Part shown: positions 11,498 through 22,360 of the stretch, one piece after another | Layout of the letters: each line of letters begins with the position of its first letter | How positions within the stretch are numbered: the stretch's first letter is position 1 | From: Prostheceraeus crozeri | Lineage: Eukaryota; Platyhelminthes; Polycladida; Euryleptidae | Assembly (NCBI GenBank): GCA_907163375.1 | Contig: CAJQUW010006152.1 | Location: forward strand, 1-64,000 | Length of the DNA: 64,000 nucleotides | Direction: 5' to 3' | The notes under the pieces: generated by a model | Database searches by the model: none | Seen by the model: only the letters and a program-made list of their open reading frames with translations | Told to the model about the DNA's origin: nothing | Translations under genes and position numbers: made by a program

Positions 11498-12177
11498 GTT
11501 CGAGCTTGAGACCCATAATATATATGGGCGTTACACACCTTGGGGCGTTGGTTGGCGTGAAATGGTCGTGGTGCGAAATCGTGAGAATCGGATCGGGAGG
11601 CTGAGTTTGGACGACGACGACGTTGAATACCACAAACCGCGAACGGCGAGTCTAAAGCGGTTACGGCGAGCATGCTGTCCGCTATCTTTGCAAACGTATC
11701 TATATCGACGTCTTCGTGTGCCACTAGAGCCGATCGAAGTGATGATGGCAAGCCAGAAAGGAGACGAGATTTGATAACGGCGTCGTCAGCCTTAAGTCCG
11801 ACCTCAGAGAATCGCCTCTTTATATCCATAACGAACTGGGCGGGACGCCGATCGTTTAGTTGGATAGACGCGAGCGCCTCTTCGATCAGTTGAAATCGGT
11901 TGGCGCGTAAGGATGTCAATACTGCCTCTTTGAGGTCGTCGTAAAGAGTCAAATCGGGGTCCAAGTCGCAGGCGATCTCCTCCGGTAAGGCGGACAAGGC
12001 GTGGTGGAATCTTGTCCGAGATGACGTAACGTTGGCGAGGGCGAATTGGGACTCAAGTTGGCGGAACCATGTATCCGGGGACTTTCGGTAAAATGGAGGA
12101 GGTTTCACGGAGATTCTGGCGATTTGAGGTGAGGCAGGTTCGCTTTCGATGGCAGTCAACATGGCGCAGTTGTTCAA
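11398..12177 (-). CDS. Gypsy gag
   Basis: The first reading frame after the 5' LTR and primer site, starting ATG near 12177. It encodes a retrotransposon Gag: the proline-rich PPPFYRKSPDTWFRQLESQF start of the capsid-like fold (W-F-x-x-L-E-x-x-F), then YDDLKEAVLTSL and RLLSGLPSSLR, typical of invertebrate Gypsy Gags. No clear CCHC knuckle is visible in this frame. It overlaps the start of the protease frame. Confidence 0.82.
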   Translation of the reverse strand: MNNCAMLTAIESEPASPQIARISVKPPPFYRKSPDTWFRQLESQFALANVTSSRTRFHHALSALPEEIACDLDPDLTLYDDLKEAVLTSLRANRFQLIEEALASIQLNDRRPAQFVMDIKRRFSEVGLKADDAVIKSRLLSGLPSSLRSALVAHEDVDIDTFAKIADSMLAVTALDSPFAVCGIQRRRRPNSASRSDSHDFAPRPFHANQRPKVCNAHIYYGSQARTCRSWCQWPQKTVPMVQRGQQTPQQSRAPSPSN

Positions 12178-12210
12178 AATGGCGTGGACGTAGGACGCTC
12201 TGCTACCACT

Positions 12211-12386
12211 TGTAGAAGTCAGTATCTGCTTATTTTTGTGTCTTTATTCATCAAGCACGATTCTCATATACTTCAATACAAATAGGGAGAGAGAAGCGAG
12301 AAAGGGAAGTCGGCGAATGCAGCGTTCGGGGAAAGTTAGCGCACGGCTCAGCGAGGAAATCATTTGTTCGGAGAAGAGTCGCTACA
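12211..12386 (-). repeat. 5' LTR of the Gypsy element
   Basis: 176 bp, same termini as the other LTR. In the element's own orientation it is followed at once by the tRNA-Met-type primer site. Confidence 0.93.
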
Positions 12387-12390
12387 AACG

Positions 12391-12657
12391 TTTCTAAGCA
12401 CGAAGGTGCTATTTCTGTGTTTGTGGACATCATTGACATGTACTTGTCATCTAGTGACTATCCCTCTGACAGCAATGTCCTCCTTTGTGGTGATTTTAAT
12501 GATCTACATAAATATGCTAACAGAATTTCAAATTTAACAGGTCTTCAGTGTCATGCTAAGGATTCTACTCGATTTGATAAATCGTTGGATCTTATTTTCT
12601 CAAACTATAAGACTGCTACTGATGCCAAAGTTCTTCCACCTCTTGGTCGTTCTGACC
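12391..12657 (+). pseudogene. LINE endonuclease, middle part
   Basis: It resumes the endonuclease after the Gypsy insertion: VLLCGDFNDLHKYANRI is the G-D-F-N catalytic motif of the AP-endonuclease family, and RFDKSLDLIFSN is the L-D-L-I/V-F-x-[ST] block. The frame ends where a hAT-like MITE entered (12658). Confidence 0.75.
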
Positions 12658-13265
12658 CACAGAATTAAATATTTTGTTTATCTGCTTCGGTTTGCTAGAA
12701 GTGTGATTAATACGAGATTGACGGCACATAGAGGAGCTTATTAAGTGGGCAAGAAGGAATTCTTAATACCTTACAGAGATAGGAAAAAAAGTCGTGCGTC
12801 GCTTGCGGATTAATGTGAGTTCCAGCAAAGTGCTTCGATTGCCAAAATTCCTTCAGATTCGAAAACTTCAGATCATTGCCCACCAGTTTTCTCCATAATG
12901 TTGGCCCTTCCGATCAATATTAAAGAAAGTAGCAGGCGTACGAAAATTAGTTCACTTGATGATTTCACATCCTCTCCTCGGCATTGCTCACTGTATAGTG
13001 CATACATTGTATCGAATGTTACCAGACGATGTGTGTTTTGGTGTGTGCGAAGTGATATCACAGCACGCACGCATCTCTCACTGGTTCTGGTGTCCTCTGC
13101 TGACAGCTTATTGTTTGCCATTTCCAATAGTAAGTGATATACGAATTATCCATTCGAGAAGGAGCAAGTTGTCTAATTCTGTGATGTGCCATTTCGACAT
13201 TAAGGTTGCATACAATTCTTCCTTTCTAGGACACCGGAGCGCGCGCAGATGAATCTAATTCTGTG
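12658..13265. mobile_element. hAT-like MITE inside the LINE
   Basis: 608-bp insertion with near-identical terminal inverted repeats (left CACAGAATTAAAT, right reverse complement CACAGAATTAGAT). It is flanked by the exact 8-bp duplication TTCTGACC (12650-12657 and 13266-13273), the size used by hAT elements. Reading across the site restores the LINE endonuclease motif S-D-H-S-I-V, confirming the boundaries. No transposase is encoded. Confidence 0.88.
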
Positions 13266-15251
13266 TTCTGACCACTCTATCGTCCTATGGAAGCCGTCTT
13301 TGGATGTAAAGTCTTCTTACATCAAAACTTCTGTGCGCAAGGTCACTCGAGGAGGCGCCGCGTGGTTTCAGGAGAAAGTGACTTCCACTGACTGGACTGC
13401 CACGGTTGAGTCTGAGTCTAGTTTAGATGATGCTGCCTCTATTTTCCTGTCTACTCTCAAGTATCTATATGATATTGCCTTTCCTTTTAGAACCATACGT
13501 ATTCGGAGCTCTGATCCACCTTGGTTAACTCCGTCTCTGATACTGTTGATGAATGATAGAGACAATGCCTTTCGTAGCAACAACATGGAAAAATTTCACC
13601 GCTTGAGGGATGAAGTTGCCTTAGAAATCCGCAAGTGTAAGCAACGTCTACTTAATGAGATGTCTTCTTCTCAGAGCACTTATAGATTCTGGCAGTCTTT
13701 GAAGAATATAAGCAAATATTCTTCCCGTCGCACTTCTTCTGGGTTTATCTCCGCGAAGGAATTTGATGACTATTTCTCTCAAGTGTATGAAGGAAAGGTG
13801 ATGAACTCGAACTGGCCGGCTAGGTCTGAATCCTCTAATTTTCCTCCTAATAGTCTTCCTGATGTGCCAATTTCTGCAACTGTTTTCGAGGTTGAGAAGC
13901 TCTTTTGTAAACTGAAGAGGAAGTCTCCCGGCCCGGATGGCTTGCCATCTTGGATTTTCAGGGACCTCGGCTTCCATCTTGCTCCTGCAGTCACTCATAT
14001 TTTCAATCGTAGTCTGAGTGAAAACACATGCCTCTTTCTTTTAAGGAAGCTTTCATTTCTCCTGTTCCGAAGATACCTAATCCGTCTAAGCCTTCCAATT
14101 ATCGTCCTATTTCCCTTCTCCCGATTGTCTCGAAGGTCCTAGAGAAAATTGTAGTTCGGTATTGGATTCTTCCTTTTATTGGTGACTTGGACCCCTCTCA
14201 AGTCTGCATATTTGCCTCGTATTGGCTCATGTGCCACGTGCGCTCTGACGCTTCTATCTCATGAACTGTACAAATTTCTCGATGTTCATTCAGGAGCTGT
14301 TAGACTCCTAGCTTTGGATTACAGTACAGACTTTGATCTTTTGCCTTATGATACTATTATATCCTCTTGCATTCAGCAGGGCTTACCTTCTCAGGCCATC
14401 ATTTGGCTGGATAGGCGCCAGCACACTAAAGTTTCTCCTAGCGTGACGTGTAATTCTTCTTGGTTTCCTGCCTCTTGTGTTGTTCCACAGGGCAGCATTA
14501 TTGGGTCGCTTTTATTTTGTGTTGTGATGTCATCCTTGAAACCGGTATGTCTTAACACTCGTATAATCAAGTATGCTGACGATATAGCTCTGCTTCACTT
14601 CTTAAGAGATGTTCATGATGATCAGCTTCAAGTTGAGCTTGACAATGTTATTTCATGGTCGAATAATGTTGGTTTGAAGCTGAATTTTGCGCAGTGTTCT
14701 GTAACGAATTTTATAACAAAGAGAGACTTTCAATGTGCTGATGCTTATGCACCATCTGGTATTGCTACTAATACAACGGAGTCTGTGAAGCTTCTTGGAG
14801 TAATATTTTCTTGGAATCTTAGATGGAATGATCACATAGAATTCATTGTAAAAAAGCCAGCAAGAGAATTTTTGCTATCAGAAATTTGAAGCGATCAGGA
14901 TGCGATCAACACATGTTTTCTGTGTATAAAGCTTTGATTCGTTCAGTACTCTTATATGCATACTCCTGTTTTTGCAATGCCTCACACTATTTACACGATT
15001 TGCTTTGCAGTGTTGAAAAACGTGCTTTTAAGATCATTTTTAGTTCCTCTATCCATGATGATGATTTTATGTCAAGTTCTGAAAAGCTATGTCGTGATTT
15101 ATTTGAAGTAATTCACAAGTTTGATAATCATCCTCTCCGACCTATGTTTGTGGTGCGTGCCCCCACCCATAGAAACTCCTGTGTTTTGAGGCCTCCAAAT
15201 GCTAAGACTAAGCGACTTGGCTCCTCGTTCATTAAGTTTTGTCGAAGTTGA
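13266..15251 (+). pseudogene. LINE endonuclease C-terminus and reverse transcriptase, broken
   Basis: Starts with the endonuclease end SDHSIVLWKPSL and continues through KRKSPGPDGLPSWIF (RT motif 0/1), ISPVPKIPNPSKPSNYRPIS (motif 2; frame shifts near 14.03 kb), VVPQGSIIGSLLFCVV (motif 4) and IKYADDIALLHF (catalytic box). It ends in the thumb and C-terminal region (LLGVIFSWNLRWNDHI, then a frame change near 14.88 kb into FSVYKALIRSVLLYAY). At least three frameshifts separate these blocks, so no active enzyme is made. Normal CR1/Jockey RTs have the same order over about 800 residues. Confidence 0.82.
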
Positions 15252-16059
15252 ATGTACGCGTGTATCTAATTTGTAATTCGCCCGCCGACATTGCGGACAA
15301 ATAAAGAGTTCTTTGTCTTGTCTGGTAACAACATACATGATATCTATCATATTTTGTCAGATTGACAGAACAAAACCTGGACCTACAAATTTGTGTGATA
15401 TCAAAATATCCCTAATTCAAATTAATGAAAAACTGCATGAACACAAGAAAAACATTTCAAGATTGAGCATACACTGGTATACACTGGCATACACTGGATA
15501 TACAATACTTTGTTATATAATGAATTAGATACTAGACATTGTATTCAACTATATTTTTGCCAGCTTACGGCGAATGTGTGTACTTCAACGACGAAGCCGA
15601 ATATGTACCGCGAATATGTTATATGCGTCCGCAAAAATTCGCTTTATATCGAATTTTATCAGTACATCACAGTTAGATTTATAAAAGCAATTTGTCCTTG
15701 TACATTTCCAGTGAAATTCCATCATGTACAAACCTAAGATATAACTATCCTCTAAGGGCCGTATGCACCAACAGTTAACCGCGCGGTTAATACGCTAATC
15801 GCACGGTTAACTTTTAATCTAACCAACGGTGGTATGCACCAATAAATACAGGGTTGCCAAACTCGTCCAGAAAAAAATCCGGACGCTCTAATGTTATATC
15901 ATCAGAGTAAATTCAAATATTAATTGCCTTCTATACTTAACTGTGAATGGAAAATAATCATTATGCGTAAGATTGTCATCAATATCATGCGTATCTCTTT
16001 TCCTCGTCATTCATAAATGTCAGGTGATTTTGAATGAAAAATCGCAGCTTTTATGAACC

Positions 16060-16650
16060 CGCAATATATTCAATTAACAAATACATCAATAAATCTCAGA
16101 AGCCTTGAGAATATTTCACAAATCCTTTTAACAAATATAGGCAGTACAAAGCTATATAAAAATTGATCAGCGCGTCTATGATTTCGTTAAATGATTGAAT
16201 CAACAAATCTATAAAAATATACATTAGTGCGCCTATGATTGTGTTAAGAATCAACAAATCTATAAAGAATACAGCGGTGTATCTATGATTGAGTTACCAG
16301 AAAAACAAATCTATATACGAATACATCAGTGCGCCTTTGATTGCGCTACCAGAAAAAACAAATCTTCATAAAAGTACATCAGTGCGCCTATGGTTGGGTT
16401 ATGAATCAACAAATCTATAAAGAATAAAACGGTGCGCCTATGATTGCGTTACCAGAAAAACAAATCTATATACAAATACATCAGTGCGCCTATGGTTGCG
16501 CTATCAGAAAAACAAATCTTCATAAAAGTACATCAGTGCGCCTATGGTTGGGTTATGAATCAACAAATCTATAAAGAATAAAACGTTGCATCTGTGATTG
16601 CGTTACCAGAAAACAAGTCTATATAATAATACATCACTGATAGACAAATG
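16060..16650. repeat. Minisatellite of about 55-bp units
   Basis: About ten degenerate units with the core CAAATCTATA...AATACATCAGTGCGCCTATGATTGCGTTACCAG. Units alternate between endings with GTTATGAATCAA and with CTACCAGAAAAA, suggesting a higher-order dimer. It lies between the hAT left terminus and the transposase 3' end. This is not a CRISPR array: units are contiguous, with no unique spacers. Confidence 0.75.
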
Positions 16651-16776
16651 ATCACTATCAATAAAAACACGTCAAGTATAAACAATCTAGCTCACTGAAA
16701 TCTGTCCATAAAAACAATCCGATAAAAAATTCTTCTTTGGCAAAAACAATTCTTTAAATAGTCTAAAAATTTACGT

Positions 16777-18555
16777 TCATGATTCTTCATCATCACTAGC
16801 ACTATCGTGCTCATATGATTGGAAGTATCGCCGGGATGAGCTTCGAGCTAAGTCGATGAGGGACTGAGTTACTGAAAAATGTTGTAATCCATCGATATTT
16901 TTCAAGTGAGATCGCACTCGCCGGATACCGTTCAGAGTTTCGGGTTGGAGACGATTTCTCTCCTTTGTGACTACAGCTGCATTTACACTACATCCTCTTT
17001 CCTCAGCAGCATTGTGTGGCTGAATACAAAGCAATGCCTGCACAAGAACTTTGATCAGCGGATATTTGTGCTTTTCGAATATCTTGCTCCAATAAGCATC
17101 TAGCCGTTCTTCTTTGAGTGGCTGAATATCATTGTTGATTGCCAGCTGTTTCCATTCCTCGAATAAATGGTTGCATGTCATAAACTTTTATTGTGGGAAT
17201 GAGACCTGCAAAGGAAAGTCAAGTTTTTCAATTTTGTTGTCTTGTCCTTATCCGACTGAAACGTGCGGTTTTGTGGACACAGCAATGTCAACTTTCGCCA
17301 CAAGCGCATGTGTTCTTTTTGATCAAGTTTGAGATTGCTCATGGTTGCGTGGAAAGCCTCCAAATAAAAAGCCCTCGCTTCGAGTTTGAAACGGGTCATT
17401 TCGGCAGACTGCACATTTTTCAGACATAAACGTTCGGTTCAGTGGCCAATGTCAACGTCTGATGAGTGATTTTCAGGGGCCGTGCTTGATGTTGCAATCT
17501 TCGACACGACGATGTTTTCACAGACAGAAGGCAGCAAAAATCGTCCGCCTAGAGAAGCCATCATGCCACAAATTCTATACACATACTCCGGCCCAATGGG
17601 ATCGTCTCTCTGTAAAAATAATTGCATTTCTTGAAATAGGGGAAGTGCTTCCGATAGAAAAAGGAGGTAGATGTCTGTTGTCTTCTTTGATGCAAATGCG
17701 CTGCGAAGTCGCTCATACTGATCATTTCTTTGCCAAATCTGCCAATCCTTTTTTGGGCAAATAGTGGACGAAATAGGTTCGAAGCGCATCAAGGAGCGTG
17801 AGAACTCGATTCACAAAATGAAGTAAGGTCAAAAACCTCGTCCCACTATGATCAGTTAGTTTCAAGTTCGGTAAATCCAGCTCGTCTCGCAGAGAAGCGA
17901 ATTCTTCGGATCTGAGAGCTTGCCCTTTGAAGAAATACTTCATGTCGAGTGCAAATTGAAGCACATTGAATTTCAGTTTGCCCATAGCTTTTTCCACGCA
18001 GTTGTGCAATGTATGTAGCCTGCAAGAACTAAAGTCTATAACATCCGGATTAGAAGATGTGAACAGTTTTATGAAGGCTGTCATAACATGCGGCCCGTCG
18101 CGGTTGATGGCAAGTACGTTTTTGGCTGAGATGTTCACGGTTTTCAGAAAATTCATTACTTCAGCATGAATTATCTCAGCACTACAAAGTTTGGGTGGCG
18201 CTCGGTTTCCTGCAAGAGCCTCAATCACATCTTTCCGGTCTATTTTCATGTAAATCGAGGTCAGGAATTCTACACGGATTCTTTGCTGATTGGAGCACCA
18301 GAAAATAGCAGTCAAATCGAGCTGCTTGTACCCAGATGAATTGTTCGTCTCATCTAGGCAAAGTGTGAACAAACCACACCTTAAGGCGGCATAAAGTTCC
18401 TCCGACAGATATGGGCCTACTGCCTTTGTGATGAGGTAGGTTGCCTTCGTTTTCCCACACGAGAAATTTGATGCTAACACATCATTAGGAAACATTTTCC
18501 TGCACTGTACATAAGCACTGTTCGTCTTCGCTGCATCAGTTTCTGAGGCAAACAC
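16777..18555 (-). pseudogene. hAT-type transposase, frameshifted
   Basis: Minus-strand blocks: 18555-17722 (277 aa, with LFTLCLDETNNSSGYKQLDL and LAINRDGPHVMTAFIKLF, resembling the catalytic RNase-H-like core of hAT-derived proteins of the KIAA1586/DUF4371 type), then 17792-17439, then 17181-16777. The last block carries the C-terminal dimerisation motif KVLVQALLCIQPHNAAEERG followed by CSVNAAVVTKERNRL, comparable to the hAT block around S-x-N-x-x-x-E-R-x-F-S. At least two frame changes and an internal stop separate the blocks. The N-terminal BED-type finger is not seen. Confidence 0.7.
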
Positions 18556-19559
18556 CCTCTTCTTAATTCACGTTTATATGGCGACAAACTGGTTCTTCCA
18601 TTTTTTCCACAGCAACAATACCTTGAGTACAGATCAATCCATTAATGGTGGTCGTCACGTCGAGAGATGATAACGATTAGCGAAATCGAGAAGTTCTTTA
18701 GATTTGGCGCTATACTCTTATAAGATCAAAATTTTCTGAAAAATGAAGAATATGTTTATATACATGTATTTCAAAACATGGAAATTCAAGCAAATCCGAG
18801 CTTCATTGTTCTGGCCGCGCTGCCTCTGAAGAACAGTTACGGTAGAATGAATTCTTCTATACAATACAATTTGCAAACACATTGACAAGTCAAAATATAT
18901 TTGTGCAAATCCAAGAAGTAAACTGTTATGACAACAGCATAGTGCATGTATAAGATTACCCAAATTGGACTCTAGTAGTCTGTGAAAAAAGGAGTTTGCA
19001 AAAATGATACGGATGAATCAGCTTCAGTCCAAAGTAAGTAGTTCAATGATTTTAAACGGGTAAAGAAATAACTGACGAACATTAGTATGGATTCGATAAA
19101 AATCCGGAAATTTGATGGTTTTGACAAAAAATCCGGACTTCAGCAGATTCTGTCAAAAAATCCGGACGTATGGCAACCCTGTAAATAACTATGGTTAATT
19201 CTGACTTCATCCTTCAGGTTAATGTTTCGTATGCACCAACTTATCCATCAGGATAACCGCGCAGTTAACTGCAAACTTAACCAGCGAAATATAACCACGC
19301 TGAGGGGGTGGGTTAAAGCTGTGGATAAGACGAACATTGTTTGTATCGACCAATCACTGAAGTAGAATATGATAATTGTCTGACGTTGACATGAAAGGAA
19401 CGAAAAATCCTTAGAACTTCAGTCAGACAGCAGTGTTTCGATCATTCACCGATAAAGCTATAGACTCACCATTATATGCATGCAAATGAAAATAGATCCA
19501 TTTGAGCATTATGATTATCTTAACCAGCTTTCACAAATTGGAACGCGCTCAAAGAGAAC

Positions 19560-20281
19560 AATTGCAAAACTCGTCCCGATAGAATATTGGATTCGGCGAA
19601 GAGGAATTTAGACAACGATTTCGTTTTACTAAAGCGACTTTTTGTTATCTGGTTCAACTATTTCAATACAGCTTGCAGAATAGTTCGTGTGTCTAATGTT
19701 ATTGCTCTTGCTGCTCGTCGGTTTATTCAACGGCAGTACTGCAGTTTAGTGCACCCTCTTTTACCCCTACTGCAGTTTAGTGCACCCTAAAATGCATGTG
19801 AGAACAACATGATTTAATCAACAGAATGAATGCCGTTCGTTCTTCCCTATAGTTATAAATGAGTGTCTTTGTGTCTTCGTCTTCGCACATTACACCGAGC
19901 GCGCGCTTCGGTGTAATGTGCGTAGTCATCGTTTGCGGGAGAATGCGCCGTTGTTTTAGGGTGCACTAAACTGCAGTAGGCGCGTTTCCGTCTCTTTCAT
20001 AGAGGGTGCACTTTCAGTAGTGCCTTATTCAACTCCCATCTGTACAAGAGCGCCAAGAAATTGCCGCCGATTTTTTCCAAAAACACAGATTTCCTGGAGT
20101 TGTCGGAGTTGTGGATGACACTCATGTGAAAATAGACAACATCTGTATCGGAGCTTTATCGCAGCAGAAAAGACTATTTTTCGATCAATGTACTGCCTCA
20201 GCCGGAGTGAAGTTCCTCCCCGTTGTCGAGTCATGCTGTCCTATTGTCTTTCTGAGGGAGACTTCACTTTTTATCCTCTGA
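19560..20281 (+). pseudogene. Harbinger transposase remnant, split by a MITE
   Basis: The first part (to 19731) reads EEEFRQRFRFTKATFCYLVQ, the F-R-F-S/T-K x x F x x L block upstream of the Harbinger nuclease. After the MITE, the same frame continues QERQEIAADFFQKHRFPGVV and GVVDDTHVKI, the first catalytic Asp region of the HARBI1-like DDE nuclease. The protein ends soon after at RETSLFIL, so the second and third catalytic acids are missing. Inactive fragment. Confidence 0.78.
19732..20024. mobile_element. 293-bp MITE with 9-bp TSD (MULE-like)
   Basis: It begins GGCAGTACTGCAGTTTAGTG and ends with GTGCACTTTCAGTAGTGCC in inverted orientation. It is flanked by an exact 9-bp duplication TTATTCAAC (19723-19731 and 20025-20033). 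The subterminal 20-mer ACTGCAGTTTAGTGCACCCT occurs twice at the left and once inverted at the right (about 19956). A 9-bp duplication points to a Mutator-like family; TIRs are short for MULEs, so the class is tentative. Confidence 0.78.
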
Positions 20282-20489
20282 GTTGACGTAGAATGATAGC
20301 GTAATTACTATAAAAGAACTATTACGCTAAAACGTCACACTTCATGATGGATAAATTAACCATCGATGGTTTACTATCCATCGAGGATTAAACTTGGTGC
20401 ATATCGCCTGCGTTTTAAATATAGCCATCTGGTTAACAAACCACAGGTTAAATCTGTGGCTAAGCTATTGTTGGTGCATACGGCCCTAA

Positions 20490-22352
20490 GTCGCCAGTAA
20501 TTTTAGCATAGTAAGGGAACCAAGGAATTGATGGATCTCAGATCATAAGTACATGCAAAAAGAAAATATTCTGAAATAAAAGTCTTTAGCGATTGACAGC
20601 TTTTAAAGTCGAATTTGATCAACAAAAATCATTTAAAAATCAAAAACGAATTTTTAATGAAATTCCAGGACTTTCCAGGACTATTTTAGCTTTCAGGACA
20701 TTTCAAAGGCATAGGAACCCTGGATAAATTAGAACGAGAAATCAAAATTTCCTTACTTCTGATAATTGTGACCCAGTCGAGTCTGAAGCTCTTCTTTGAT
20801 GAGATCAGACATCACGAGAAGTGTCCGAAGGCACAAATTCTCAAATGATTACTTGTGTTACTCTGGAAAAAAGAAAAGACAATCATCAATGACGCATTGT
20901 ACATTTCTATGAAATATGTACAGATGGATAGATTATTTCATGCACGTGGTAATTGCTGTCCTATGTTACTTCTTTTCGACAGCAAAACAATAATAAACGA
21001 TAATATTGTAGCTGAACTTTGTTGTAGCTTCTAATTCTGATAAGACATGTAGTTCAACAACGAAGGTCAGAGATGCAAGTTTCAACAGAAGTTCACCTAT
21101 GAATCGAATATGTTACTACACAATCAGTAGTGATAGTAGGTAATCGAGTCCCTATGAGGTCCATGGACTGAATACCGACGACATCACAAGGTTCATGGAT
21201 ATCAAAATTGTAATAATCCAAATTCATCATAAATTTTGGTGATTTTATTCGCTATTGGCACACGTTTTTGACATGCTTCTGAAATTCTAATGAGTGCATT
21301 TACTGATGATGTAGATATAACTACGTCCAATATGCTGAAGTAGGTTTTAGTAGAATTTTAGTAGAATGCTTTAGTAGCATTGTTACACAAAAATGAATAA
21401 TATGAATTAATACATGATGCTTGACAGTGCAGAAAAAAGCTATGTATGCATAAATAATCATTATCAGCAATCATCAATTTTGCTAGTAAAAACAACCCAA
21501 AGCTGTTGAGAATGTCTACTAACTTATTTCTCGATAAAGATGAATAATTTTGTAGGTACAGAGATGATCACAAAAAAGCGACCATCTAAATTTCACTAAA
21601 TTCAATCGATTCTCATGCCTACCAATCGTGTCACACGACAACAGTACATGCAAAGCAATTTCGAAAGCTTGCATCCTCATCTCAGATTTAAAATGAGCTA
21701 TGATCGACTTGTATCTGCTATTGTATTTGCTGAGCAGTGCTCAAAATATGAAAATCACTCCATTTCCAATTCGTAATTTTTCAATGAAACATGTGAGCAT
21801 GATAATGAATCAGGCAAGGGGAGAACGAGCATTTTCTCTGAGGTCTCTTTTGATATACTGGTCATCAAAATCGGTGAACTAGGAAAAATCAGTGACATCG
21901 TTAGGTTATCACAAAAATTATGACTCTTTTGACTGAAAATGATATATTCTCACTTCTTCATCAAAAATGTTCATGTTTGGTATCTTCAGAATCATTGCGA
22001 TGTCAGGAAAAGTTTTCTTCAAATAAGTTCAATAGTTATTTTACAAACTTCTTCAATATCTTGAATCCACCGTGACATTTTTATTCCTAATTGAAGTGGA
22101 ATATCTTCATACAGTGGCGGCTCGTCCATTTGGGCAGCTATTGGCCCACCTATTGAGATATTGTCTAACTTAAATAACCTGCAATATAAGTAGTGGCCTC
22201 TATTTCTTGATCACAAATTTCATCTATCTTCATCTACATCTACGACAATAACGCTAGCGAAATTCATCGTTTTCAAGACTGATGGGCGCGCCCAAGCATC
22301 GATATTGTGACGACTTTAGCGTAGTTCATTTCTCGATCTGAACGAATAGACA
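20490..22352. other. No gene recognised
   Basis: Anonymous AT-rich sequence. Short frames only, no domain or repeat boundary seen. Confidence 0.5.
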
Positions 22353-22360
22353 GAATTAAC

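Larger units (their letters stand above)
8077..12386 (-). mobile_element. Gypsy-family LTR retrotransposon, nearly whole
   Basis: Two 176-bp direct LTRs (8077-8252 and 12211-12386) begin TGTAGAAG and end GCTACA, differ at about three sites, and are flanked by the 4-bp duplication AACG (8073-8076, 12387-12390). Transcription runs on the minus strand. Next to the 5' LTR is TGGTAGCAGAGC, complementary to the 3' end of initiator tRNA-Met (primer site). Next to the 3' LTR is a purine tract GGGGAGGGAGTC. The internal part encodes Gag, protease, RT, RNase H and integrase. LTR divergence of about 2% suggests a fairly recent insertion. It looks almost whole, with about two interruptions of the coding frame, some of which may be frameshifting of the kind the family uses. 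Confidence 0.92.
7797..15327 (+). mobile_element. CR1/Jockey-like LINE, 5'-truncated, host of two later insertions
   Basis: The LINE begins inside its apurinic-type endonuclease (FTETWLNDDIPNEAV, about 7820) and ends near an AATAAAGAG tail (15301-15327). It is split by a Gypsy element (8077-12386, AACG duplication) and by a hAT-like MITE (12658-13265, TTCTGACC duplication). Reading across each insertion site continues the LINE frame: at the MITE site the endonuclease motif G-R-S-D-H-S-I-V is restored. The LINE alone is about 2.6 kb. The RT part has at least three frameshifts, so it is dead. The conserved FxxxxxSxxFLLRAIxxxx landmarks are not enough to fix the clade. Confidence 0.8.
15849..19181 (-). 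mobile_element. hAT-superfamily transposon nested in the Harbinger element
   Basis: The termini are inverted: CAGGGTTGCCAAAC on the left and GTATGGCAACCCTG on the right, each followed inward by copies of the AAAAATCCGGAC motif. Flanks share TAAATA directly at each edge (15843-15848 and 19182-19187); the full 8 bp expected for hAT is not preserved. It encodes a broken hAT-type transposase on the minus strand and contains a minisatellite at 16.06-16.65 kb. Confidence 0.8.
15756..20486 (+). mobile_element. PIF/Harbinger transposon carrying nested insertions
   Basis: The ends are long inverted repeats starting GGGCCGTATGCACCAACA and ending TTGGTGCATACGGCCC, with a 3-bp TAA duplication on both sides (15753-15755, 20487-20489). 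The 3-bp T-W-A duplication is the hallmark of PIF/Harbinger. Internal sequence encodes a decayed Harbinger transposase (19.56-20.28 kb). A hAT element (15849-19181) and a 293-bp MITE (19732-20024) landed inside, so the original element was about 1.1 kb, too short for a complete transposase plus the usual second gene. Confidence 0.88.

Noticed and set aside
8661-12177. Plus-strand frames across the Gypsy element
   Set aside because: They lie opposite clear gag and pol frames and have no domains of their own.
16060-16650. Regularly spaced repeats as a CRISPR array
   Set aside because: Units are contiguous with no unique spacers, and the setting is a eukaryotic hAT transposon.
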